Origin: Piezodorus guildinii
Taxonomy: Eukaryota > Arthropoda > Insecta > Hemiptera > Pentatomidae
Length of the DNA: 64,000 bases
NCBI GenBank assembly: GCA_023052935.1
Contig: CM041294.1
Coordinates: 155,187,399 to 155,251,398, forward strand
Direction of reading: 5' to 3'
Below are positions 20,990 to 31,310 of this stretch, in pieces. How positions within the stretch are numbered: the stretch's first letter is position 1; each line of letters begins with the position of its first letter. The notes beneath the pieces are model-generated. The model was not told the DNA's origin. It saw only the letters and a program-made list of their open reading frames with translations, and did no database searches. The position numbers and the translations under genes were made by a program.

Positions 20990-21185
20990 AGTGAAAATAC
21001 CAGGGCATCCGACGTTGATCCTAACATCTCGACGTTGGTATCAGCCGAATAAACTAAAAATGACGGCCGATTAAAAATATTTGAATTCTATAACTCAGTC
21101 ATTTTTGAAGATAGAGAAACATTTTTATAAATATTTCTAATCAGAATACCGCGATTAATTATAAAACAGAAAGATAAATTAAATT
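20990..21185 (+). repeat. Dispersed repeat R4, copy 1
   Basis: 'atccgacgttgatcctaaca', 'cgacgttggtatca', 'attaaaaatatttgaattc', 'actcagtcatttttgaaga' and 'accgcgattaattataaaac' align with 33520-33945 and partly with 35440-35520. No coding capacity; class unknown. Confidence 0.6.
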
Positions 21186-21198
21186 TTACCAATATATT

Positions 21199-21470
21199 GT
21201 TTATTTATTTAACGTCACTTTATTCTACTATGGTTAATCGGATGATGCTACAGTGGGAGTCCTAAATATTGCCTATCCAGGTTTAATTAAGATAGAAATC
21301 TCTAAAGAGTACGTGACATCGTACAGGACCACCTTTTTACGTCCCTTCCAAAGGACGGCATAACAAAGGATACTTTACTTTCATTAAAAAGTCCTAGGAC
21401 CACCCGCGGGTTTTGAATCTCTAACCTTTGCCATAGAAGTTATGATTGCCACCCTGCTACTGGTGATCCC
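21199..21470 (-). mobile_element. SINE C, full-length
   Basis: 'ttatttatttaacgtcactt', 'gatgctacagtgggagtcc', 'tacgtgacatcg', 'ccaaaggacggcataac' and 'gctactggtgatccc' follow the minus strand of SINE C. The B-box region is altered (cgggttttgaatctc). Confidence 0.88.
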
Positions 21471-21545
21471 CAATTAGTCCCGGTTAAATGTGAGAAATTC
21501 GTGTTGTTATTCAGTTTCCCAATTACTTAGTTCTTGGTTTCTGTC

Positions 21546-21990
21546 AAGAAATTTAATGGTTAGAATTTATAAATCTATTATTATCCTGACGGTTTTATAT
21601 CGCTTTCTTCAAGGTTTTCGAAAATCGCCTTAGGGTTTTTAGGGCACTACGTAAAATATTTGGTTCAAAGAGAGTTGAAGCCACCGGAGAATTTAGAAGA
21701 TTGCGGAACTCGGAATTAAGAATATTTTATCCTTTCAGTATAATTGAGTTAATAGCATTGCGGCGAATCAAATGGCCGTGTTAAGTTGTTGGGGTCCGTG
21801 AAGAACGGTATTTGAAAAAGTTGGAATGCGCTGTACCGACTGGTAGGCGTACAACGGGTATTACAAGGCAAACGTGGGAGGGTTGTGTTAGGTCTGATTT
21901 TGGTCAGTGATGGTTGGATGAATCTGTCTTGCCTCAAAAAGGTGATATCGGGATAGAATATTCGCAATTCGTAAGCCTATAATTATTTAT
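21546..21990 (+). pseudogene. RTE-clade LINE 3' end, copy 1
   Basis: 'gttagaatttataaatc', 'gttttcgaaaatcgcc', 'ttggttcaaagagagttgaag', 'gagaatttagaagattg', 'gtaggcgtacaacgg' and 'agcctataattattta' align with 23412-23756 and with the better preserved copy at 24340-25135. Broken frames correspond to the RTE C-terminus (R-IYKSII, GPKR-like, RRIKW). 5'-truncated and dead. Confidence 0.85.
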
Positions 21991-22014
21991 ATAATTAGCA
22001 CATTAAAAAAAAAA

Positions 22015-22422
22015 AAAGCCAGGGCGGGTAACACGTGTGTTGCTGACTCATGCCTTTCACTTACCTCGACTGTTGGAATAAAATGAAAAATATTCTATGT
22101 TGATTTTGATATAAGTATATTCATTTTCGTTGGAAACATATGTTTAAGAAAATCGTTAAGATGCAAATGCATGGTATAAAGGGGCTCTTCTAGTTTTGAG
22201 CCGATTTTGATGAACCAGTTGAGCTGTAACACCTCGGACGTATAGTTGCTTTCAATATGAAATTTCAGTATCAGCTATATTTCGTTTTTGCGCTGGACTT
22301 ACCACACACACGCACACACTTTTTTGGAGACTTGTTTATTTAGACAAAACTGGAATTGAAAAATTTCACGATCGCAATACTTTTCCTTACTATATATTTT
22401 ATATATAGGTAAGTGAAAGTAA
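22015..22422 (-). mobile_element. HINE-like element, short internally deleted copy with both ends
   Basis: Both termini are present: 'gggcgggtaacacgtgtg' with 'gcctttcacttacctcg' on one side and 'atataggtaagtgaaagtaa' on the other. The middle ~430 bp of the full-length form is missing. The hairpin is of the variant 'ttactatatattttatatatag' type also seen at 35403-35439. This may be a distinct short subfamily. Confidence 0.88.
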
Positions 22423-23130
22423 AAATTCCAATGATGCAGAGACACTATGAGTGTGATTCGCTCTGACTAATAAATTAAATGCCATACTCACAAAAAACAA
22501 AATAAAATAAAATATTTACATTTATCTTAATTTGATCTGGAGATATATATAAATATAGAATTAGAGTTAGGGGTCTAAATCGCTATTTCTTTAGGTGGGA
22601 CTAAGTCCTAGGTTACATATGGGACCTTTAGTTCATCCTGTGTGCTTCTACTTATCAAAAATTGTATTAACTGCATTATTAATTTCGTACTTAGTTTTGA
22701 TGTGTCCTAATCGCATAATACATTATTTATTAGGATTGCTTTTTCCACTACAAAATGTGCCTATGTTACTTTAAAGAATACTAATGGCAGTTAATTTTAT
22801 TTGATATGATTAGGACTGAGAGGAGGACTGGTATTGTGAGGACCTGACCCTCCGCCAGCACCAGATAGGCACGGAAGGAAGGTCTATAAGATTTATCGTG
22901 GCGTGCGGAGGTAGTCGGCCAAAACTTAACCCCCTGCCCTATTTAATATATCTCTCTCATCAAACAGCTCACGGCTACAGTAGCGATGAGTTACGATGTG
23001 TTCTTTAATTTGCTCTGGATCTTATATTGTTCCATTGTTGCCTTCGTCATTATATTACTTCGATTATTGTTTCATTCCGGCTCGATAATGTCTGATGGAA
23101 AAATTATTCATATAAAAAAAAAAAAAAAGA
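22423..23130. other. Non-repetitive stretch ending in a poly(A) run
   Basis: 22830-22960 is GC-richer ('gaccctccgccagcacc', 'cgtggcgtgcggaggtag'). The stretch ends in an A-run at 23115-23128, so its 3' part could be a retroposed transcript, but no source gene or target-site duplication is evident. Confidence 0.35.
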
Positions 23131-23139
23131 AGTACCTAT

Positions 23140-23265
23140 TGGTAAAGTAAGGAGGATCGAGAGTAAAAGATGGAAGACCTTACAGTAGTGAAGCGAAACA
23201 GCAGAGAACGGGATAACTGGCAGCGCTGAATCAATAATGGCTCGAAGAGGAAGAGAAAGAAGAAC
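23140..23265 (+). pseudogene. Probable LINE 3' end ending in GAAGAA-rich tail
   Basis: 'agcgaaacagcagagaacgg' through 'ggaagagaaagaagaac' reads in one frame as SEAKQQRTG and in another as SKRKRKKN, like RTE-type C-termini followed by an (AAG)n-like tail, as at 46560-46574. Short and weak. Confidence 0.4.
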
Positions 23266-23267
23266 AA

Positions 23268-23340
23268 GTATTAGTTTCTACACCAACGGCCGTGCATTGA
23301 GGTGATTAAGCCGAGATCATGCTCAGCCGCCAGGTGTTAA
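23268..23340 (-). mobile_element. SINE A, 3' fragment
   Basis: 'ttagtttctacaccaacggc', 'cgtgcattgaggtgatta' and 'catgctcagccgccagg' are the minus strand of the SINE A body. Confidence 0.8.
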
Positions 23341-23411
23341 TTTGATTTGAACTCTCATGTTTCAAGATACGTAGAATCCAAATAGCGAATAAACAAAAAA
23401 TGCGTTTCCAC

Positions 23412-23756
23412 TGTCAGTGGCTTTTCTGGGAACTACGTAAAATATTTGGTTCAAAGAGAGATGAAGCCACTGGAGAATTTAGAAGGTTACATAACTCGAA
23501 ATTAATAATATTGTACCCTTTCAGTGTAATTGAGTTAATAGAATCGCGGAGAATCAAATGGCCTTGTTAAGTTGTTGGGGTCAGTGAAGAACGTTATCCG
23601 AAAAAGTTGGTAGGCGTACAAGGGGTATTACAATGTAAACATAGGAGGGTTTTGTTAGGTCTGATTTTGGTCAGTGATGGTTGGATGAATCTGTCTTGCC
23701 TCAATAAGGTGATATCGGGATAGAATCTTCGCATTTCGTAAGCCTATAATTATTTA
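23412..23756 (+). pseudogene. RTE-clade LINE 3' end, copy 2
   Basis: Same subfamily as 21546-21990, with the same derived changes ('ctacgtaaaatatttggttc', 'gatatcgggatagaat'), and ending 'agcctataattatttata'. It is more 5'-truncated and carries a further deletion after 'aaaaagttgg'. Confidence 0.85.
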
Positions 23757-24113
23757 TACCAATTTTTGAAATTTTGCACAAAATATCTGGGCTACAAAAA
23801 TACTATGATTCTAATACCTCAGTAATCTTACCTCTAAATACCGAACTGCGTCAACTGACACGTCCCGTAAACCTAGTGCTGTTATTGCTTACCGACACCA
23901 GTTCTTTATCACCTGTTTCATTTGAAATATCTATATCGGATAACGGATCCGAAGTATTGGCAGTAATAAGTATTATCGGCACATTCCTATTTATTATTGA
24001 CGTGAAGTTTGCATGTTGATTCAAAATTATGTCTGAATTACGATCTTGTCAAATTGACGCATATCCGTAGAGATAGGTATACCACTTAGAATTTCAATAT
24101 TTTAACGCTTTTG

Positions 24114-24151
<38 letters not shown>

Positions 24152-24339
24152 TCAATATATATTTACCTCAATCAATGGTATCAATCATTACAAGAAATAA
24201 AATAAAAATTCAAACGGGTTTTGCAATTTTCCTAATAAACATCGGAATGCGCCCAGTAAACCTGAATATGCTTAAACATCAGAGAAATAAGTGTTGTGTA
24301 ATTATTATTTGTATTAACAAATTTTAATATGGGTGACAA
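23757..24339. other. AT-rich stretch with 36-bp poly(A) tract
   Basis: Poly(A) at 24114-24149. Upstream, an 81-codon plus-strand frame (23774-24019) has no recognisable domain. It sits between two RTE copies and may be retrotransposon-derived, but nothing shows this. Confidence 0.4.
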
Positions 24340-25135
24340 GATTCCGGTTTTATGGGGTATCCCGATGATCAGGTACTGCTAGGTGAAGACACGGAAACCA
24401 TACAACTAAATATAAGTGTGTTAATAAAAACCGGTAAAGAAATAGGATTCGAATTAAATACCGATAAGACGAAATATATGATTAGTTATAGAAACGGTGG
24501 GGGTCTTGGTAATATTGATGTATCAGTGCATACTTTTGAACAAGTAGAGAAATTCAAGTATTTAGGTTCAATGATAACAAGAAAAAATGAAATCCAGGAA
24601 GAAATAAAGTCCTGGTTAAAGGTGGGAAATGCGTGTTATCATTCAGTTGCTAAGTTACTTAGTTCGCGGCTTCTATCTAAAAACTTTAAGGTTAGAATTT
24701 ATAAAAATATTATTCTTCCGACGGTTCTTTACGAATGTGAAACGTGGCCGCTTACTTTGAAGGATGAACAACGGCTTAAGGTTTTCGAAAATAAGGTACT
24801 GCGTACAATATTTGGTCCGAAGAGAGATGAGACCACTGGGGAGTTTAGAAGGTTGCACAACGCGGAATTGTGGAACTTGTATCCTGTGAATACGATTGAG
24901 TTGATAGCATCGCGGACACTCAAATGGGCGAGTAAAGTTGTTGGGCTCGGTGAGGAGCGGATTCCGAGAAATTGGTATTCGCTGATCTGACTGGTAGGCG
25001 TCCGAAAGGTAGGCCAAAGCGTCGATGTTAGGATTGCGTTAAGGCTGATCTCGTGGGCTTGGGCTTGAACGTTGGACGAGTCTGTGTAGGCGGAATTGGG
25101 TGGAATCGGCTTCGAACCTTCGGGTTCGCCTAGCC
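24340..25135 (+). pseudogene. RTE-clade reverse transcriptase, C-terminal part (copy 3)
   Basis: Open for about 212 codons (24352-24990), then frameshifted near 24980; the C-terminus continues in another frame (DLTGRRPKGRPKRR, DCVKADLVGLGLNVG, GGIGWNRLRTFGFA). RTE features: motif C region GYPDDQVLLGEDTE, where canonical YADD is YPDD; VEKFKYLGSMITRKNEI; KVGNACYHSVAKLL; ILPTVLYECETWPLTLKDEQ; VFENKVLRTIFGPKRDE; and the tail 'agcctattattatttattta'. An Ala-to-Pro change in motif C plus the frameshift mean no active enzyme. It starts abruptly before motif C, so the endonuclease and most RT are missing. Confidence 0.92.
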
Positions 25136-25172
25136 TATTATTATTTATTTATTAAAAAATACCTACAGAAAT

Positions 25173-25470
25173 CTGCGTGGTCTAGTGGATAGAGCACTAA
25201 TCTACTGATCTCCAGGTCCTGGGCTCGAATTCCGGCTGAGGCGGAATTACTTATTCTGTTATTTCAGCCGTGGAGTGACCCTGGGATATGGAGACCCTCT
25301 TGGGGCACACCCAGCCTCTATGAAGTGGGTATCCAAAAATGGGAAAAAAAACCTAGCAGCTGAGAGTGATCTCGGCCTAATCGCCTCATTGTACGCCCGT
25401 TGGTCTAAAAGCAGTACGAATATCTATATTTGCAGAGCCTAAGACCCTTCATAGATTGTAGAAATACAGG
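25173..25470 (+). mobile_element. SINE A, copy 2
   Basis: A box TGGTCTAGTGG and B-box-like 'gggctcgaattcc' are followed by the family body ('gagaccctcttggggcac', 'aagtgggtatcc', 'ctgagagtgatctcgg', 'cccttcatagattgtag'). More diverged than the copies at 9325 and 57085. Confidence 0.9.
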
Positions 25471-26240
25471 CTTAAGAAAGCTTAGCGAATCTTTCTTCTT
25501 CTTGTGTCCTTGTAACTATTCCTAGAACTTATCATTTTACACGCGTAACAAAATAACTACAGTATCTAGGAAATGTGGTTAATAAGGATTTGGCATGCGT
25601 AGTAGAAACAGTTGACATTATCGTGAAGGCCTAGTTGCTATTCCTCGTTGGCACCTGCTCCTCTTTACAGATTTGAGGTCATCTACGGCTCTAAGAATAA
25701 CACCGTTTAGTTTTAATTGCTATTTCCTAAATTATCTTTAAAAACCTTTCATTAGTTTATTAATTTGAAGTGAGCTCTTTCATTGCATATAATCATTAGA
25801 TGTCTGACTCAGAAGTATATTTTTGTACTCATCTTGTTTGCTTAAAATTCTTAGCATAAAATTAAGGACAAATAATAACTGACCTCTTTTTTTTTTTTTT
25901 TTATTGTAATTTACAACTGTATTAAATAAATGCTAAAAGTAGCTGTGTAATAAGAATACACGTCACGAAAATTGCTAGCTCTTAAATAACTATTGGGTTA
26001 TAAAATAAGTTTGTAAAGTTTTTAAATTTAATCCTCTCTGTGTTTATAAAATCATGTTTACCTGGTCAATAATGTTTACATATTCTAAAAAAGATTAGTT
26101 AAGGTTTTCTTATTATAGTCCTAATTTTTCTATTGTTCAATGTATCTTACAAAAGATTAGTTAAGGTGCTTTTATGCAAAAGTTTTTTATATTTAAGTGG
26201 TATTGCTCAAAAACGCAGAGAAAAATATGCATTTAGCCAT
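25471..26240. other. AT-rich stretch, one LINE-tail-like piece
   Basis: 25888-25940 (T-run, 'tttacaactgtattaaataa') resembles the minus-strand Jockey tail at 20440-20470. No gene recognised elsewhere. Confidence 0.45.
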
Positions 26241-26244
26241 TTTA

Positions 26245-27165
26245 CTTCACTTACTATATATAGTAAGGGAAAATATTGCAATCATGAAAATTTTCGAATT
26301 CCAGTTTTCAACAGAAATACACATTTTAGGGTCCCCTGAGTCCAAATAACCAAGTCTCGCAAAAAGGCTGTGCGTGTGTGTGTTGAGTGTGTGTGTGTCC
26401 GGTGTGGAACTCCCGAGCGGAAACGAAAAGTCCTATGAAACTGATATTCATATTAGACCAATATAGGCCTGAGACGTTACAAAACTTTTCATCAAAATGG
26501 CTTACAGAAGAGCCACTTTATACCAAGTCCGCAAATAGGTCTGTGTGTGCGGTGTGGGTAACTCCCGGCGAAAGGGTAAGTACTATGAAACTGAAATTTC
26601 ATATTTGAGACAACTATACGCCCGAGACGTTACAAAACCTTTTTCATCAAAATGCTTACCAGAAGAGCCACTTTATACCATGCAATTTTTCACCTTTTTA
26701 TGATTTTCTCAAAAAGGTTCCGACGTTTTTGATTAAACTCGCTATATCAATGTAAATTTAATGGATTTAATTTCATGTAGGTTTCATTATGATTAAAATG
26801 GTATGACAGGGCTTAAATGCCGATATTTTAAACATTCTTCCCCTAAAGTACCTTTAATTTTGTTGATTATATAAAAATAACTATATTATCTTGTTATACT
26901 GATGAAAAACAGGTAAATATTTAATTGAATGAATTCGATACCCAAGTAAAGGAAGAAACTGAAAAAATATATTTTTAATTAATTTTTTGTTTTGAACATA
27001 AGAGCAGTAATATACATGTATGATATACCGTTGGAGAGCTAAAGAAATATTAAATTTTAATGTTTCACATCTTTTTTTTATCTCTAACTGTATTTGAAAA
27101 TTCTTTCATTGATTTTAAAAATGGAGGTAAGTGAAAGTCGTGTGGTGCCCGCACCTGATTTTTTT
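26245..27165 (+). mobile_element. HINE-like element with internal duplication and many indels
   Basis: Both ends are present ('cttcacttactatatatagt' and 'ggaggtaagtgaaagtcgtg'). The segment from 'aagtc(t)cgcaaa' through 'cagaagagccactttatacc' occurs twice in tandem (about 26352-26524 and 26525-26690). Across 26380-26790 single bases are missing repeatedly relative to all other copies (e.g. 'actgatattcatattagac', 'catcaaaatggcttacagaag'). Confidence 0.88.
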
Positions 27166-27544
27166 ATATTGTAATCTTATAATGTCTATCGAAGTATAAC
27201 ACGAAACATATCAATGAAATCGTTACCTTATTAATTCAAATGCAAATTAATAAAAACGAACCATCTTCTCTGGGAGATCACGTGTATTTGAAAAAACATC
27301 TTCCAATTATTGCTGTAGCACAGACTAAGCAGAGATACTGGGACTACATGGAATACCTAAAGGTCGGAATCCTCAACAGATATCCCCGGATCGATACATA
27401 CGCAACAGGTCCCAACGCAGAAACGAGTTTCAGAAAACCCTTGCAGTAGCCTCCTACCTCATATCGAAAATTATCAAAATGCTGAATTATATTTCATTAT
27501 AAAATGAAACCACCTTTAGTCAATCGGGACCTCGGAAAAAAAAT

Positions 27545-27695
27545 TAAAACGTCAAATCACCTTAACAGATTGTCACAAACCGACGACTTCCTGATCCGCA
27601 GTAACCTTTAGTAACATCCTATAGTACAAATCGGATATCTAGGATTCCATCTTGACAAACGCCTTACATGGAATCTTCACACATGACTGAAACGG
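27545..27695 (+). pseudogene. Jockey-like LINE fragment (RT)
   Basis: 'QIGYLGFHLDKRLTWNLHT', a stop, then 'LKRQ' corresponds to the intact copy's RYLGLLLDKRLTWNPHTRLKRQ (around 38955-39020). Immediately cut by a HINE-like terminal fragment. Upstream to 27240 may be related but is too decayed to align. Confidence 0.75.
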
Positions 27696-27696
27696 C

Positions 27697-27752
27697 AAGA
27701 AATTTTCACGATCGCAATACTTTCCCTTACTATATATAGTAATGAAAGTAAT
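27697..27752 (-). mobile_element. HINE-like terminus, solo fragment
   Basis: 'aattttcacgatcgcaatac' followed by the palindromic 'cttactatatatagtaa' and 'tgaaagtaa'. Only the hairpin end is present. Confidence 0.8.
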
Positions 27753-28064
27753 AAATTAAATAAAATAAAATCATACATATGGCAATACAATTAAAAGTAA
27801 AAGAAGATGAAAGATTTTCGTCGGTACTAATGTACATCATATCGTAACAAGTCTCAGTGTTAATACTTGTTGTGCTGCTATTTACAATTAAACGTTACAG
27901 ATAGATGGTTTTTACCTGTGGGGTATTTAAAAGATTAGCTTAAAGTAGTTTTGAAGAGTAGAATAAATCTTTTAGAAACTTATACTTGATGAATTCTCAC
28001 ACCAAGAAACGATACTCAATGAATGAGAAATATTTAGTAAATTGATGTACGAATTCGGGCTCAT

Positions 28065-28345
28065 TGGTCATATGTGGTGTAGTGGCAAGTGTAACAGCCT
28101 TATATGACGAAGGTCGGGATAAATGACCTCAAGATTCTTTAAAAGGAGTAAATAATCCTTGGTTATACCTTACTTAAATGGGGACTTGAAATGGTGCTCC
28201 GGAGCACTTATGCCTTATCCAGGCACTCGTTAAAGATCCATATCCTATTAAACTTGAATAGAAAAAAATTAGGACTTCCACTGTAGCAGCGTTCCGGATC
28301 GTCCCATATACATAAAGTGACGATAAATAAATAACCAAACTTGGG
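28065..28345 (+). mobile_element. SINE C, old diverged copy
   Basis: 'tgtagtggcaagtgtaacagcc', 'aaaaggagtaaataatcc', 'ggcactcgttaaagatcc', 'aggacttccactgtagcagc' and 'aaagtgacgataaataaataa' follow the SINE C order. The B box is destroyed. Confidence 0.8.
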
Positions 28346-28754
28346 CTAAATAGATATATATTCTTAACTCATATGAAAAATACTTGTTGAGCGTCGGAAA
28401 ACCATATTTCAGAGAATACCATAGTTCTTTAACCGACATAAATAAGTACACCTTCAGCAAATATACATTTCTTATAAAAATAAAATTTTAAGAAAGTAAT
28501 CTATATTAATGAAAAATAAATATACTCGGTTTAACTCCAATGCTACAAACAAACTTCTGTTTTGCCCAGGAAAGAGAAGCATTCCTGTGAAAATGCATTT
28601 TAACGATTCTCGGAAGAGCTATTTAGAGAAAATTAACGGCAACGTTGTTTTACCAAGCTCAAGGATATATCGTTCAACAGGCAACAGTCAACTTTCTTAA
28701 ACATTTTCTTGGTGAATTCTAGAGTAAACCAGTTGTAATATTATACAATAATAA
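28346..28754. other. AT-rich stretch, no gene recognised
   Basis: Two short frames (28269-28460 minus, 28509-28700 plus) show no domain or repeat homology and are probably chance. Confidence 0.45.
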
Positions 28755-29477
28755 AAAAATCTGGTGCGGGCAACACATGACTTTCACTTACCTCCATTTT
28801 CAAATACAGTTAGAGATAAAAATACGTGAAACTATTAAAGAATTAATTAAATTGAATTTATATAGAAACACGAGTTTTATTAAAAAATCTATTATATTAT
28901 TACCTAAAATAATCAGTTAGTTTTATCTTCTTTTCATCATTCTCTATTAACTTTTAAAAGCTTGAGTATAAGATAATATTTTTTCTAAAATCTTTAGCTT
29001 TCAAACGGTATATCATACATGTATAATACTGATCTTATGTTCAAAAAAAAAAAAAAGTTTTCTCCTTTAGTTGGGTATCGAATTCATTCAATTTATATAT
29101 TTACCTGTTTTTCATCAGTGGTAACCAGATAATATAGTTATTTTTATAGAATCAATAAAATTAAAGGTAATTTAGAGAAAGAAAATTTAAAATATCGGAA
29201 TTTAAGCCCTGTCAGACCATTTTAATCCGAATGAAAACTAAATTATGTTAAAGCCCATTAAATTTTATATCGATATAGCGAGTTTAATCAAAACCGTCGG
29301 AACCGTTTTCGAGAAAATCGAAAAAACGTGCAAAATGCATGGTATAAAGTAGCTCTTCTGGTAAGCTCATTTTGATGATAAAGGTTTTGTCACGTCTCAG
29401 GCGTATATTTGTCTTAAATATGAAATTTCAGTGTCATAGGACTTACCGTTTCCGCCCAGGAGTTACCACACCACACG

Positions 29478-29559
<82 letters not shown>

Positions 29560-29706
29560 ACAAACACAGACCTTTTTGCAGGACTTGGGTATTTGGACTC
29601 AGGGGACCCTAAAATGTGTATTTCCGTTGAAAACTGGAATTCGAAAATTTTCACGATCGCAATACTTTCGCTTACTATATATAGTATATAGTAAGCGAAA
29701 GTAAAA
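28755..29706 (-). mobile_element. HINE-like element, complete, with expanded CA tract
   Basis: Best reference copy on the minus strand. It begins 'atctggtgcgggcaacac' with 'gactttcacttacctcc' and ends with the hairpin region 'ttactatatatagtatatag' then 'taagcgaaagtaaaa'. Internal order: 'tctaaaatctttagctttc', 'ccgaatgaaaac', 'gatatagcgagtttaatc', 'ggtaagctcattttgatg', 'gtgtcataggacttaccg', (CA)n, 'gggacttgggtatttggac', 'ttcacgatcgcaatac'. About 950 bp, longer than other copies because of the CA expansion. The frames of 88-110 codons across the CA tract are artefacts. Confidence 0.95.
29481..29558 (+). repeat. (CA)n microsatellite inside HINE-like element
   Basis: About 39 uninterrupted CA dinucleotides at the position where other family copies carry only 4-10. 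Confidence 0.97.
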
Positions 29707-30429
29707 TCATATTGATTGATAATAATCAATAACCTTATACAAACACAGAAATAAATTAAATTATTTATTCAGTATTACGACTCGTCAGTAATTTTATATC
29801 CTCCAGAAAGATAGATTAGTGATTTTAGAGCATTTTCATCACCTGCAAGGATTTGGTAAAACGTATTAGTTAAATAGTTATGAGAAGTTAAAACGTTATT
29901 TTGGTACTATGTTGTGTATGAAAAAAAAAAATTGATGTCAAGTGAAAACTTCAAAAACTTCTCTCATAACTTACTGTTAAACGTCTGTTCTAACCACAAT
30001 TTCGAAAGTCTGCCACAATATTTGACCGCGTATGTTTTCATTGTTTATAGTTGTCCCTTTAAATTTTTTTTTTTTCTGTACATAGTTAAAGCTCTATTTA
30101 AATCAAATCACTTCATTGTGCCAAGTAAACGTCACTTGTATTTTAACATGTTAAAATATCTATTTCTTCGGATGAGTTAACTGTTTGGAGGGAAAACGAA
30201 TTTTTGATGGATTTGTATCCTTATATTTGCGCATCGCATATAGTGCTAATAATAAATCAAATAGTGACGAGCTTAACAAATAAACTTTATTTCTACATCC
30301 CTTGAACGGTCGTGCATGGAGGTGATATTTGTTGCATTTTTGCAATATTTATATTGTTATTAACAAAACCGTTTTATTTTATTGTAAAGATCTAAATTAT
30401 GGAAGAATAGCAGACTGTAGTTAAAATGT
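29707..30429. other. AT-rich stretch, no gene recognised
   Basis: A short piece at 30296-30327 ('gaacggtcgtgcatggaggtg') matches the SINE A minus strand. No other feature is seen. Confidence 0.45.
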
Positions 30430-30625
30430 AAGTAGGAGTTGGATGGAATTCAGTCATTGAAACACTTCAAATTAATGAATTTAATTTATTATGCCGACAT
30501 TTCGGCCTAAATTGAGAGCCTTCATCTGGGCTAAGAGAAAAAAAATATTGGTCCCTTTAATTCAAATTTGTTTACACCAAGATTATCATTTTATATTACT
30601 GTTTGTTTCCGTAACTACTGTTATC
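30430..30625 (-). repeat. Inverted arm with hammerhead-like motif (left)
   Basis: The minus strand aligns with 31130-31310 on the plus strand: 'aaacaaacagtaa', 'ttcttagcccagatgaaggt/c', 'cgaaa(t/c)gt', 'aataa(a/g)tta', 'ctgaatt'. The motif at 30498-30530 reads AGATGAAGGC...GGCCGAAATGTCGGC. CAGATGA replaces CTGATGA, a change at an essential hammerhead core position, so it should be inactive. Confidence 0.6.
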
Positions 30626-30659
30626 TTATTTTGGTTTATTATTTTCAATAATCAACCTT

Positions 30660-31060
30660 TGTAATCGACCAACAAAAAAAAAATTATCCCTGCTCAAAAT
30701 TTGAGAGCTTACGTTTCAAGATGCGTAGAATCCGAATAACGAATAAAAAAAATACGTTTCTCCTAATAAATAAACGAATAAATTGCCTATATAGTGCTAT
30801 TTGATAGAGAATTAAATTTTCATCAAAATGAAAAAAAAAATCATTGAAATTGGTTAACAACTAGCTTAGATATTGCGTAGTGAAATCACTGGTAGTGTTA
30901 TGATATGATGCTTTGAATTGGTGCTTTTCATATTACTTAATTGCTTATCAGCAGCCATATAAACGGTTATACCCTAATATTGTTATTTGGAAATAATAAA
31001 CCATTGTGTAATAATTTGCAGCGTTTTTCGTTTAAATCAAAATACAGACATTTTGCAGTA
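30660..31060 (+). repeat. Family Z dispersed repeat, plus copy
   Basis: 'caaaatttgagagcttac', 'tcaagatgcgtagaatccg', 'gctatttgatagagaatt', 'aattggttaacaactagc', 'ttttcatattacttaattgc' and 'cattgtgtaataatttgcag' align with 62500-62880, 45310-45600 and 44495-44625 (all minus) and with 35490-35720 (plus). About 370-400 bp, non-coding, class unknown. It lies between the two inverted hammerhead-like arms. Confidence 0.7.
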
Positions 31061-31129
31061 CAAGTAGAAGTCACTGTCCCACTAAGGCGAGCCCGTGTGT
31101 GGGCAAGGAGTTCACCTGCGGCAATTCAA

Positions 31130-31310
31130 TAAAAGTACAATAACAAACAGTAACATTTTACTGTTCACTTATTATTATTTTTCTTTTTATATTATGGGTT
31201 GTATTGTTTTTTCTTAGCCCAGATGAAGGTCGAAAATCTAGGTCGAAACGTTGCCACAATAAGTTAAGTTCACCTGAATTTTTTCTATGAATGCATCCCC
31301 AACCATCTTA
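31130..31310 (+). repeat. Inverted arm with hammerhead-like motif (right)
   Basis: Motif at 31218-31251: CCCAGATGAAGG...GGTCGAAACGTTGCC. It mirrors 30430-30625. The pair would fold back around family Z. Confidence 0.6.

Noticed and set aside
29372..29729. Two overlapping frames of 110 and 88 codons on opposite strands
   Set aside because: Both consist largely of translated CA/GT microsatellite (alternating His-Thr or Cys-Val) inside a HINE-like element.
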